A program made the position numbers and the translations under genes. Under the pieces are notes generated by a model that worked only from the letters and a program-made list of their open reading frames with translations, did not search any database and had not been told where the DNA came from. A stretch of 64,000 nucleotides of DNA from Epiperipatus broadwayi (lineage: Eukaryota > Onychophora > Udeonychophora > Euonychophora > Peripatidae): positions 6,345,334 to 6,409,333 of the forward strand of contig JAQFVV010012405.1 in NCBI GenBank assembly GCA_028023455.1, written 5' to 3'. Within the stretch, counting starts at the first letter, position 1. Each line of letters opens with the position of its first letter. Shown one piece after another: positions 16,618-27,639 of this stretch.

Positions 16618-18623
16618 TGTAACGGTATATAAATATGCCGTTACATTATTTTACAACTAAAATAAAAAGATCGTGAAGAAAAATTGATTTATTAAAATGA
16701 AAAAAAAACTTAACTTAAAAACTGAAAATTAAAAGTTGTGTAACGTATATATAGATCGCACAGATAGGAAACTTTGAAAACTTTTAAAAATAAAAGCATT
16801 TGAAAGTATTTTTTTTGTAAAAAAGTAAAAATATAAAGATTGATATTTTAAAAATAGAAATAATGTTGATTTCTATAATCTTAGAAAATGGAAATGATTG
16901 TCTTATTAATTAAATGATTGTTCAAAAGCAAACTAACCCATGAGGCATTTTAAAATAAATTAAATGGTCAGATAAGAGAATACAAACGAATTAAATGTCC
17001 AATGCAAGCACGAAAATGACAGCACGGACCATAACTGAAACACGAGAGGATTAGTGACGTCTTGCTTGTTGAATCTCAAGATCTGATGATAAAAGGCCAA
17101 GAAAAATATAAAAGCAAAAATGATTATTATAATTGTTATCTGAGAACTGACTATGAACATGTCATAACTAGCTATATTGCAGATTTTCACGATGTGGAAG
17201 TCTGCAATAAATTTAATTTTCCGGACAACCAGCTGAGACCTCCCTATGACAGTTAGGGACCAAAAAGGAATGGCAAGTAGCGGCTTCATTTTTAAAAAGG
17301 AAGAACAAACAATCTATATAAGTGATCACGAAGATGGACCTCAAAATCTGCAGAATCTGTAAAGTATAAACTTTTACCAATTGAACTTTCTTTTAAATAA
17401 TTACCGTATAACGTCAATAAGTAATCAATCCAAAAAAAAAAAAAAGTAATATAAATGAATGTACTCTTATCTGACCAAGAATAGAACTCTAAATCAATTA
17501 TAAATATTTGTTTTTATATACGTTTGCTATTTCAATCATTTCCATTTTTTTAAAATTTAATTATTTATGTTTGTGTTTAACTAGGTTATTTATTTCTATC
17601 TGTTAAATAAAATGTATTGAATTAAAGTTAGGTGTAGATAGCTGCATGGATAAAGATTAATAACTGTTTAAATTCATTTATGTTTAATTTAAGGGATTTT
17701 AATTTCAGGCTATTTGTTTCGTAGTTAGAGCAATGTTGGTGGAGGGATATATGGGTGTTTATATTAATGTAATGTGAAGCGTGTTTAGCATACAGGGCAA
17801 CGTGCCCAACTGAATGCATGACCCCAAAGAGGCAGTCATATCGTTGAAATGGTCGCAGATGTATTTCCTGCACCATTGACCCCTTCTAGCTCTATGGACA
17901 GGGATTTATAAGACGGCAGAAAGACCGCTCTCCCCCATATGTAGCACTCTTTAAAAATAATTATATACATGATTCCTTAGTCAGGCAGATGCACTTTCCT
18001 GTTCTGGACATGGATCATTTCCTTCAAATAATATCACGCTGTCAGATGCACATTCCTGTTGGCATGGTTTTATGCTAGCATCTTCATATTACATTGGTTG
18101 CAAATATATATCTGGAAGCTGACATTGGGTTGGCTACAAACTTTTAGTCTGAGATTGAACGAATGTTTTGATGTTTTTAAGTGAAAAAAAAAATCTATGT
18201 AGACTATCTATACTCAACATGCTAAAGTAAAATATAATTTAAATATCCATCTGTGTGGTCTATTTAAATAGTAATTTGAATTTAAATTTAAAAAAAAAAA
18301 GATTAATGTAAAATCTAAATTAAATTTATTCCTCAATTTTAAATGTGCATTAATAAAAATTATTTGTGTGTTAATTACTGGCAGTGGCTTATTTTATTTA
18401 TTTATTTTTTTATATTGAAATATAATTAGATAAGAATTTATATTATTTAATCTCTGCTACTCCATGGGCTAGTGACAATGGGCAAACGGTCAAAATAATA
18501 TATATATAAATGTTTTGAATTTTAACTTACATATCTGCCTACTATATAAATTTTTCTAGGTTCAAATACCTAGATGGCGCCCTCTGTAGTGCAGATACGT
18601 TAAGACCCTTTCTCCGACCGTTA
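16618..18623 (+). mobile_element. Solo-LTR-like repeat, copy 1 (about 2.0 kb)
   Basis: The segment opens TGTAACGG and closes ...CCGACCGTTA. The same ~2-kb sequence recurs, diverged, at 38,153-40,129. The opening forms a perfect 7-bp hairpin (GTAACGG/CCGTTAC). Both copies share landmarks in the same order, including AGTGATCACGAAG, CTCTTATCTGACCAAGAATA, GGAGGGATATATGGGTGTTT and TCAGATGCACATTC. The TG start, terminal hairpin, CCGTTA-type end, length and lack of coding match the real LTRs at 20,816 and 24,970, so a solo LTR of a related family is my preferred reading. No clean target duplication is seen (GTAC before, GTAT after). A non-autonomous DNA transposon is the alternative. Frames inside, such as 16,960-17,289 on the minus strand, are not conserved in copy 2. 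Confidence 0.6.
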
Positions 18624-18639
18624 AAGTATCAATCGTAAA

Positions 18640-18893
18640 AGGTACAATATAAACATAGGAGATTTGAGTACAGATCTTTATGCTTTTCTCAGCTACACAT
18701 GTCCACATACATGTGAAAACTATAAATCATCTCCAATATATTTATTTCATGCTGAACCAGCACTCAACAGTTGGTCCAGATTATAATCTCCCACACACAC
18801 ATATAATCATTGCTCAGTATATATTAAGATAACAAATCAAAATGTGATGATGGAACACCTAAATTCCTTGTTGATGTCATCTAAACTCCAAGT
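18640..18893 (+). repeat. Repeat B, partial copy
   Basis: Diagnostic blocks in order are GGAGATTTGAGTACAGAT, ACATGTCCACATACATGTGA, GAACCAGCACTCAACAGTTG and CACACACACATATAATCATT. It matches 26,665-27,110 but breaks off near 18,893. The start lies within about 20-40 bp of the 3' end of the preceding LTR-like repeat. Confidence 0.8.
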
Positions 18894-19089
18894 ATATAAA
18901 TTATATTTCCAATTTGTCCAAACTGCTTCAAACACTTTTTAGCAAAACTCTTTATTTGTACTTATACATACACCTACGTTTTGACTGACCTGCAGTCTTC
19001 TTCAGAGCTATGATATAATGAACAAAATAAAATAAAAAACATAACTATATAATAATACCATAAAAAATTATATTTGTATTCAAATATTA

Positions 19090-19505
19090 CAGATTCAGTC
19101 ATATCCTACCCACCCATCTTTTGTGCATTTAAGTGGACAATGTGCCATACATCTAGTGTTAATGTGACTTAAATTCAACATGGGCATGACAATAATATTG
19201 GGATCAACAAGGGATTTGGGTGTTTCATCATCAGATTTTCAATGGTAGGAATGGCTGAAGAGTTGGAGGGCAGAATAGATTAAAGTATGTACATTAAAAT
19301 TTGAAGATTTGCTATCTTATTATAAACTGAGTACTGATTATATATATATTTGTAGAAAATGATGATCTGGGTCAACTGATGACTGCTTGTTTAACACGAA
19401 ATATGTGTACTGGATATCATTTATCTTTTTCACATGTGTATCTGTTATATAAGATAAAGTGGCTAGCTGAATGATGCTTGAAAGTCTGTGTTCATATCCT
19501 CTGTA
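19090..19505 (-). repeat. Repeat B, near full-length inverted copy
   Basis: On the minus strand it matches 26,665-27,110 from the GGATATGAACACAGACTTTC end through CCAGATCATCATTTTC, CAGCCATTCCTACCATTGAA and GTCATGCCCATGTTG. Together with the partial copy at 18,640-18,893 it makes a large inverted pair about 200 bp apart. Confidence 0.8.
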
Positions 19506-20815
19506 TATCTAAACCCATGTACATAAATTATACTTACATTCAAATATATATAAATTTTATATTTAGAAAACAAAATTTAAATTTGATTTTTTTTTTTTTT
19601 TGATTTGATAAAGTTTTACATTTTTAGTTTAATAGAGTGAATATAATTTTATTTTCAAATTTGAACTTTAATAAATTTTTTTTTACATAATTTCAAATTC
19701 AATCAAATCCTGGGTTTAAATTACAGCTAGATAGAACTTATTTTATTATTGTTTAAAACCTTAAGTTTTTAGCTGGGTTTATCAGGCATAGAATTTTTTC
19801 CCACATAATATCCCATAACTAATCTCGCAAATCTTAATATCTAGTTATTTTTAACTAAAACTGCCCAGAGTTCCATTACCTGGCAACGGAAACATCTGGA
19901 AAATAAAACTTTCTTTTTTACCATTTCTTTTCTTTTTATTGTTTTCAGTTAGAATATGAAACATTCTTTTATTTAAAAAAAAACAACAAATTATGTTATA
20001 AACTTTTCAACTCTTTTCCATGAAGCCTCTTTTTTATCATTTATTTTCCTTAGTTCCATTTAAACATTTAGTAATGAGAATTAGGTCTTAGCTCAGAGCA
20101 ATTTCATCCTTATGGATATAGCAGCAAAACATTTTACGATTTAAAACCCTAAAATGCAAAATACATTTTTGCTATCAAGTAGTTATCACCGTAATGATTT
20201 TTATTTTAAAAACAAAATTTTTAATGATGGCAACAAGACATTGTTTTTCATTTTCATTTTTTAAAAAAATCATTCATTTATTTAGATTGTTCTATTTAGC
20301 TGCAAATTTAAAATATTTATTTAAGATTTTACAGATTTCCTATAGACATATTACGGACTCATCTTCGTATTTTTCAGACGCTTATTTCTAAGGTTACAGC
20401 CTTAGTAAATTATTACTTATATAGTATGTACAAAGGATTGAACTGATGTTATTATAAATGTAAAATGTTGAATATTCAGATATTCCTTTCTTTAGGCTTA
20501 TGTAAAATTTATATTGTATGTTAAAAATTTAATTTTTTTATTATTATTTAGTGCAGTGAATATGACAGTTAAAGGGGGTTTAAAGCTGAAATCTGTTATT
20601 TCTGGTGCCTCATGGTAATTTCATTTTTTAAAGCACTTGTTTAAATAAGTAGTATGCAGATGGGCACTAAGATCGATTGATAAGATGAGCCCACTATTTC
20701 TAATTATTATTATTTTCTTCACCATTATTAATTCGAGCTTGATTACAGAATTTTTCATCTTAGAAGTAACAACACTTATTTTGAATGTATACAATACACA
20801 AGTGTATATATATAT
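19506..20815. other. AT-rich spacer before the LTR retrotransposon
   Basis: No exon or element was recognised. The last bases before the LTR are an AT dinucleotide run (TATATATATAT), which makes the target-site duplication of the inserted element hard to define. Confidence 0.5.
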
Positions 20816-22570
20816 TGTGACGACCACGTAAAGTCGTCGACACACATATATATTTATTAATAAAATTAGAAAGTAATAAAGGTGAAATAAATTATTTAAT
20901 AAATTTTTTTAAAAAAAAAAAAGGAAGGAAAAGAAAAATTGAAATTCTAATGTCAAAATTACTGTGGATTTTGTAATAGTAAGAGAAGGGGAGGGGGGGC
21001 TGCATAAATAAAGAAATGCGTCTCTTTCTCTCTTATAAGTCAAATGCTAGAAATTATTTTTGTTTATTGTGGGAGAGGGGAAGTGGATGCATAAAAAAAA
21101 ATGCGTTTCTTCTCTCTTTTAAAAAAATATATTATAACAAATTAAAATAAATGTAAAACGTAAATGTGAAAGAAAAAAATGAATGAATTGTAAACTTTAA
21201 ATAAAATAAATGTAATATGTGATATATAAAAAGAAACAATATGGCCGTAGGTGTGAAAGTCTGTTGGACAAATTAAATTCCACGGACAAAGAAATGTTAT
21301 CAATGGAAGATCTTTGCCTGATCTGTTAAATTAATTGGGACTTACATTCCAGCCACTAATTAAATAAAGAAACATAATGATAAGAATTGGTTGGAAATCT
21401 AAGTCTTAATTAAAAAATTTTAAAAACAACGAACAAAGAAAGAGATTAAGAAAATTACAATTTTTGTCTGGCATTGCTAGTAGAGACTTTAGAGAAGCAA
21501 CAGCTAAAAGAAAATGGAAGAAGTGCGTGGCTAGTGGCGTTAAAGGGACATGGGTTCGGATTGAAGCCGTCTCATCACTGACTCACAATGTAAGATCTTT
21601 GCCTGACCTGCTAGAGGGACCACCGCTTCTGTAGCTGTCGATTGAAACTCAACCTAAAGAATCAACCAACAAACTGGATGAAAATAACCCCACAAACGGA
21701 GGAAGTTAATGGAGAACCTAAGGAATCAACAAGCAAAAACTGGAACGAAAATAACCCCACAATCTGAGGAAGTTAATCAAGAGCGCTCGGAAGAAATACC
21801 CATGGGACAATTACAACAAAGCCTAGGTAAAAGCATGCATGCATTTTCATTTGTCTACTATTCATAACTAAATATAAAATTAATGATTTGATAAAAATAG
21901 AACTCTATCAACAGGACTTTAAGAACTTTTATATCTGATCTATTTGCATATATTTATTATAGCCATGTATTTATAAGTGTGTGTTTATTATTATTATTAT
22001 AATGTAATTTTTTATATAAAGTGTGAATATTATTATTAAACATATTTGTCATTAAATTTCGTATCCTTGCTTTATTCTCCTATCACCAAGCTACGACAGG
22101 GGGGAAACTGTAATTAGTGATTAAAGGGGCATACTGATTTGTTTAAGATATTCATGTGCTGCTTGTTCGTGCGAAATCCCAATTCTAAAAAATAAATAGC
22201 AAGCGCTGGACATTCGCTAAGTTTCTTTGAAATAGTTTGCTCTGTTCAGCAGCCGAGAGTTCTTGGCTGGGAAAAATAACGCCAAGATAATATGTACGTA
22301 TTGCCTTGGGGTTCAGTCAAGGGTATAGATATGAAGTTAAATTTGTATCTGTATTAGCTCTCTGCTTGTATTGTAACGGCGTTGGTTAAAATAATGAATA
22401 AGATAATAAAGAATCTAAGTTGAAACAATAAATGGATAGAAATAAAAGTTATGAAAGGAAAGAATTAAAATATAATAAATAAGTATAATATAGAATAAAA
22501 TAATCGAAATAAATATAGTTGAAAGTACAAATAATTAAGCAACCGTACGAATAACCATTTCCGTTATAAT
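20816..22570 (+). repeat. 5' LTR (about 1,755 bp)
   Basis: It starts TGTGACGACC and its terminal 20 bases form a 6-bp hairpin GACGAC/GTCGTC. It ends CCATTTCCGTTATAAT immediately before the primer-binding site. It contains a ~63-bp tandem duplication near 21,650-21,780 (AAAATAACCCCACAA occurs twice) that the 3' LTR has only once. This accounts for the whole length difference between the two LTRs. Confidence 0.92.
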
Positions 22571-22588
22571 TGGGGGCCAGTCCGGGAT
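22571..22588 (+). promoter_or_regulatory. Primer-binding site, proline-tRNA type
   Basis: TGGGGGCCAGTCCGGGAT directly follows the 5' LTR. It matches the well-known retroviral tRNA-Pro primer site (TGGGGGCTCGTCCGGGAT) at 16 of 18 positions, so reverse transcription was probably primed by a tRNA-Pro. The host tRNA sequence would settle the two mismatches. Confidence 0.8.
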
Positions 22589-22976
22589 ATTGTCACGTTT
22601 ACAAGTTCAGCACATTTGAATTCGAGTATAACAAAATTAATAGTTTATGCAATAATTAATAAACAAATCAAAAAATAGCTTGGTGGTAGATAAAAGCAAA
22701 AAATAAAATAAATAATAGAGTGTAAAAGGAGAGAAAGAGAACGTAATATAACGTGGGAAGTTAGGTTGTAAATTGGAGTCAGTTGCGGAGGGGTCTTGAA
22801 GGCAGGCGTGGGTGAGTGATGATTAGTGAGTGAGACGGGGAGAGCCGAACAAACGTACCTAGTGTCCGTGAAATATAAAGTTAGTAAAGTAATATAATCC
22901 TATAAGGATAAGGTTAGATAGTAAAGCTGTAGAATAAAATATAAGTGATTAATTAGTGTGTGTGTGTTAAATAAAT

Positions 22977-23579
22977 TTGATGCACACCAGATCAAAAATA
23001 AAAATGGATGCTCTAGTGGGCGAAATAGGAAAACCCTCCGAAGAACTAATGGAACCGTCTGGAGAAATAGCTAGTGACGGAGATATAGAAATTAGAAAGG
23101 GAATGGAGACAGTGGTTAATGATAAAAATAAAATAGAAAGCTATAATATAATGGATATGTTCACGAAATTAATGGAAGGCCAGCAAAGGTTGTTTATGGA
23201 AATGAGGGAAATAGGTGAAAGAAATAGTAGGAAGATAGAAGAGTTGGGCGAATGACACAGTAAGGATTTTAGCCAAAGGGTTGAACCAGTAATAAAAAAT
23301 GAAAACGGAAAGGCTATAGAAAACATACAACTAGAGGTAACTCAGTTAGCAGGAACAGTTGAGAAGCTAGAAGTAAAGGTAGGGGAAGGGGAGAATATGA
23401 CAGAAGTAGCCAAGACTAATAATAAAGAGCCGAGAGGTGTGAGCGAATGCATGTACGCAGGCAGTGGAAATAACCCTGTGAATCCTGCTACAGTGAACCA
23501 GTTTGTAAAAATTCGGGTCTTCTCTGGTTACGTTGGGGAAAGCCCAATAGAGCATCTTGGCAGCCTAGAGAGCATTTGA
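22977..23579 (+). pseudogene. Gag-like N-terminal region, interrupted by a stop codon
   Basis: The frame opens at 22,977 (MHTRSKIKMDALVGEIGKP) and runs in one frame to 23,579. It is interrupted by a TGA at 23,253-23,255 after the GERNSRKIEELGE segment, where a single base change would account for the stop. Residues around 40-100 are charged and helical (EGQQRLFMEMREI), consistent with a coiled-coil-like Gag N-terminus. The last part contains FSGYVGESPIEHL, which resembles the start of a Gag capsid region in Ty3/gypsy elements. The capsid body that should follow is absent, and the frame ends at a second TGA exactly where a short direct repeat lies. The assignment to Gag rests on position and these motifs, not on a database match. 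Confidence 0.6.
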
Positions 23580-23898
23580 CAGCACTAGGCCTGGGGGGTT
23601 CGACAGCACTAGGCCTAATTACAAGGCAGAGGATCGGGGATTTAAACCCCAGCCCAACGATCCGCACATCGGGAGAATGCAATACAATCCTCATCACGAT
23701 TATTGGGAAGGGAGCCAGGCATTTCCTGATAGATCCGAAAGGGCTGAAATGTCCGAACAGACCGGAAGAAGTTCAGATCTCAATTATCCATATGAGCAAG
23801 CCGACTCTAGAGGACATCGAAACAGTGTTCCAGGTCCTAGCACAAGTGGATATAAATATAGTAGAAAAAATGATAAGAAACCTCCAGACAAAAACTAA
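23578..23898 (+). pseudogene. C-terminal gag remnant in another frame
   Basis: After the break at 23,579 an open frame continues in a different phase to a stop at 23,898. Its product is hydrophilic and rich in Asp, Arg, Ser, Pro and Tyr (for example SRGHRNSVPGPSTSGYKYSR), like the disordered, RNA-binding tail of a Gag protein. No CCHC zinc knuckle is present. The junction carries a 15-bp direct repeat (GACAGCACTAGGCCT at 23,578 and 23,602), a plausible scar of the deletion that removed capsid and pol. I infer that these two pieces were once one gag or gag-pol frame. Confidence 0.5.
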
Positions 23899-24950
23899 GC
23901 CTAAAGGAAATAAACGGACGGATATGTCGGTTCGATGAAACGGATAACGTCTTGGAATCATGAAAAATAAAATTGTTTTTTTTTAAACGTATGACAGGTG
24001 GGGCAAATCGTCTCACGACAAATAATTAAAGTCACTATAATAAACAACAACAACAAAAAAAAAGGGTAGTGTTCACGGAGTGAAATTAATGATGAACTTA
24101 ATGAGTATTTATGTGCAATCAAGCACAGCAAGACCAATGTAAATAAAAGTAATAACAAAAAAAAAGAAAAGAAATCTATAAATAGTTTATTCGTATCACA
24201 ATCTGTCAGTTATAAATGCAGATATAATTGACAAATAAATAAAAGTAAAAATAAAATAAGAATCGTTTAGGCTCATTAAAGAGCCATTTAATAATTAATA
24301 AAATAAACTAAATGAACAACAGTGATAATGCTTAAATGATAGATATCACTGATAGGTGTATGAGGTTGCAGATTGAGGCATATATGTGTGTGTGTATGCA
24401 TTATGTTGGGTCGTATTTTGAGCTTGATTCAGCCGTCTCTTCGCACTTTAGATTCTCATGGCTCTCGATGGTTAAACTTTTAAATGAAGCGCCAGTAAGA
24501 ATCCTGGACTCATTATATAATAAGAATTAGTGTCCCAATATAATAAGAATTAGTGTCTCAAAATAAATAAATGAAGAAATAAGAATTAGTGCCTCGAATA
24601 AAATAAATAAATAAATAAAGAATAAGAATTTGTTGTTTGCGCAAGATGAGCAGGCAGTAGAAATATCCTGCTGTTCACACGCTTTAAACCCCTGTTATGT
24701 TTTTTTTTGATAGAGTTAAGTTATGCCATGGTCTCGTATGCGTTGAGATTAAATTGGTTGATCAGCCAAAATCGATGGGAAAGAATTGTGTAGCTTTACC
24801 TAGCTGTCTCTCTGCAGTCATCCTCATCATCATTATCACTCGTCATGACAGAGTGGGAAAGTATGTAATAAAAGCAGAAGTAAGAGTTGAAAGCAAAGAA
24901 TTAAAATAGGCTCTCATCTCAGAATAAGATTCGACCCGATTTTAATTCTC
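23899..24950 (+). other. Internal non-coding region of the LTR element
   Basis: About 1 kb follows without a credible frame. It includes three imperfect copies of an AATAAGAATTAGTGTC unit between about 24,520 and 24,600. A large pol/env-bearing segment has presumably been lost here or upstream. Confidence 0.6.
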
Positions 24951-24964
24951 AAAAACGGGCGGAG
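24951..24964 (+). promoter_or_regulatory. Polypurine tract
   Basis: AAAAACGGGCGGAG lies six bases before the 3' LTR. It is purine-rich with two C interruptions and sits where plus-strand DNA synthesis would be primed. Confidence 0.7.
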
Positions 24965-24969
24965 TGTAA

Positions 24970-26661
24970 TGTGACGACCACGTAAAGTCGTCGACACACA
25001 TATATATTTATTAATAAAATTAGAAAGTAATAAAGGTGAAATAAATTAGCTAATAAATTTTTTTTAAAAAAAAAAGGAAGGAAAAGAAAAAATTGAAATT
25101 CTAATGTCAAAATTACTGTGGATTTTGTAATAGTAAGAGAAGGGGAGGGGGGCTGCATAAATAAAGAAATGCATCTCTTTCTCTCTTATAAGTCAAATGC
25201 TAGAAATTATTTTTGTTTATTGTGGGAGAGGGGAAGTGGATGCATAAAAAAAAATGCGTTTCTTCTCTCTTTTAAAAAAATATATTATAACAAATTAAAA
25301 TAAATGCAAAACGTAAATGTGAAAGAAAAAAATGAATGAATTGTAAACTTTAAATAAAATAAATGTAATATGTGATATATAAAAAGAAACAATATGGCCA
25401 TAGGTGTGAAAGTCTGTTGGACAAATTAAATTCCACGGACAAAGAAATGTTATCAACGGAAGATCTTTGCCTGATCTGTTAAATTAATTGGGACTTACAT
25501 TCCAGCCACTAATTAAATAAAGAAACATAATGATAAGAATTGGTTGGAAATCTAAGTCTTAATTAAAAAATTTTAAAAACAATGAACAAAGAAAGAGATT
25601 AAGAAAATTACAATTTATTGTCTGGCATTGCTAGTAGAGACTTTAGAGAAGCAACAGCTAAAAGAAAATGGAAGAAGTGCATGGCTAGTGGCGTTAAAGG
25701 GACGTGGGTTCGGATTCAAGCCGTCTCATCACTGACTCACAATGTAAGATCTTTGCCTGACCTGCTAGAGGGACCGCCGCTTCTGTAGCTGTCAATTGAA
25801 ACTCAACCTAAAGAATCAACAAGCAAAACTGGAATGAAAATAACCCCACAATCTGAGGAAGTTAATCAAGAGCGCTTGGAAGAAATACCCATGGGACAAT
25901 TACAGCAAAGCCTAGGTAAAAGCATGCATGCATTTTCAGTTGTCTACTATTCATAACTAAATATAAAATTAATGATTTGATAAAAATAGAACTCTATCAA
26001 CAGGACTTTAAGAACTTTTATATCTGATCTATTTGCATATATTTATTATAGCCATGTATTTATAAGTGTGTGTTTATTTTTATTATTATAATGTAATTTT
26101 TTTATATAAAGTGTGAATATTATTATTAAACATATTTGTCATTAAATTTCGTATCCTTGCTTTATTCTCCTATCACCAAGCTACGACAGGGGGGAAACTG
26201 TAATTAGTGATTAAAGGGGCATACTGATTTGTTTAAGATATTCATGTGCTGCTTGTTCGTGCGAAATCCCAATTCTAAAAAATAAATAGCAAGCGCTGGA
26301 CATTCGCTAAGTTTCTTTGAAATAGTTTGCTCTGTTCAGCAGCCGAGAGTTCTTGGCTGGGAAAAATAATGCCAAGATAATATGTACGTATTGCCTTGGG
26401 GTTCAGTCAAGGGTATAGATATGAAGTTAAATTTGTATCTGTATTAGCTCTCTGCTTGTATTGTAATGGCGTTGGTTAAAATAATGAATAAGATAATAAA
26501 GAATCTAAGTTGTAAGCAATAAATGGATAGAAATAAAAGTTATGAAAGGAAAGAATTAAAATATAATAAATAAGTATAATGTAGAATAAAATAATCGAAA
26601 TAAATATAGTTGAAAGTACAAATAATTAAGCAACCGTACGAATAACCATTTCCGTTATAAT
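24970..26661 (+). repeat. 3' LTR (about 1,692 bp)
   Basis: It is collinear with the 5' LTR from TGTGACGACC to CCGTTATAAT, with scattered point differences and one copy of the block that the 5' LTR has twice. The downstream flank reads ATAGTAATATAAATATAGAG, which is the beginning of repeat B. Confidence 0.92.
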
Positions 26662-26664
26662 ATA

Positions 26665-27110
26665 GTAATATAAATATAGAGGATTTGAACTCAGATCCTC
26701 AAGCAACCTTCAACTATTCACACTGTCTCATACTACTTATACACATGACCACACATATGCAGAAAAGATAATTAATTACCAATATAAGTATTTTATACTG
26801 AGCCAGCACTCACCAGTTGGTCCAGATTATCATCTCCCCCACACACACATATATAAGCAGTGCTCAGTTTATATTAAGAGAGCAAATTTTTATTCAATCT
26901 ACTCCAACCTCCAACTTTTCAGCCATCCATACTATTGAAAATCTGATGATAGAATGACCAAATTTCATGCTGATGCCAATATTGTTGTCATGCCCATGTT
27001 GACCTCAAGTCACTCTGACCCCTCATTATAGGACAGTATCCATTTAAATACATAGAAGAGGGGTGGGCAGAATGCAGGCTCAATGTGTAAGATTTGATAT
27101 TTCAAATCTT
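26665..27110 (+). repeat. Repeat B, most complete plus-strand copy (about 445 bp)
   Basis: It starts ATATAGAGGATTTGAACTCA and continues with CACATGACCACACATATG, GAGCCAGCACTCACCAGTTG, GTCCAGATTATCATCTCC, CAGCCATCCATACTATTGAA, TGTTGTCATGCCCATGTTG and GAGGGGTGGGCAGAATGC. Other copies are at 18,640, 19,090 (-), 48,822, 50,025 and 63,394. The first bases read on the minus strand as TGAGTTCAAATCCTC, which fits a Pol III B box. A tRNA-like unit at that end is therefore possible, though no clean A box is seen. No coding frame is shared between copies. Confidence 0.82.
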
Positions 27111-27639
27111 ATATAGTAATATAGAGTCAGATGTCACATAACATATATATATATATAGCTTTTATTTACAAATATGTAAAATTAAGAGCATACTGTTAGC
27201 TGAATGTATATAAAATATTTGAAACACCCCATAGCTATATTATTCCAACCATACTCCCTTTTAAAGAAAAAAGTGTGAAGTGTTAAAATTTGAGTATATG
27301 TAACAATAATATTTATTGTAGCAAAAAAATGAAAACTATGCTCACAAGAGTGTGTATTCTTTATCCAATTAATAATTATCATAGGGTTTCTTTATATATA
27401 TAAATATATATTCCTTAACCAGTTGATGACAGGTACCTTTTATCCAAAATGTTGATACTATAGTGCACAGGTAAGTCTTGATAATATATCTTATATATTT
27501 CGTAAATTAATACTTCATTAATAACATTCCTCTTTTTTCTTTACAAAATGGATCATTAATTTCACTACATAAAATACATACTTTTTCCAAATCTTATTTT
27601 ATTATATAAACCATTTCTTTTTACATCTTTGTACACATT
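27111..27639. other. AT-rich spacer
   Basis: No exon or element was recognised. The frame at 27,182-27,382 on the minus strand is composed of AT-rich codons and has no family resemblance. Confidence 0.5.

Larger units (their letters stand above)
20816..26661 (+). mobile_element. LTR retrotransposon, pol-less (non-autonomous), young
   Basis: Two long direct repeats (20,816-22,570 and 24,970-26,661) flank a 2.4-kb internal region. It has a primer-binding site directly after the 5' LTR, a purine tract directly before the 3' LTR, and a gag-like, broken reading frame. No protease, reverse transcriptase, RNase H or integrase sequence is visible, so the element cannot encode its own replication and is a LARD-like deletion derivative. 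Apart from one 63-bp indel the LTRs differ by only scattered single bases and run-length changes, pointing to recent insertion. A 4-bp ATAT target duplication is possible but lies in AT repeats. By its purine tract and gag placement it is most like Ty3/gypsy (Metaviridae) elements; BEL/Pao is not excluded. Confidence 0.9.

Noticed and set aside
16960-17289. A 109-codon minus-strand frame as a gene
   Set aside because: It lies inside the repeated solo-LTR-like sequence and is not open in the second copy at 38.5-38.9 kb.
17628-17876. An 82-codon minus-strand ORF
   Set aside because: It is inside the solo-LTR-like repeat and is disrupted in the homologous copy near 39.2-39.4 kb.
24949-25158. 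Short frames within the 3' LTR as genes
   Set aside because: They recur in the 5' LTR only as LTR sequence and have no coding character.
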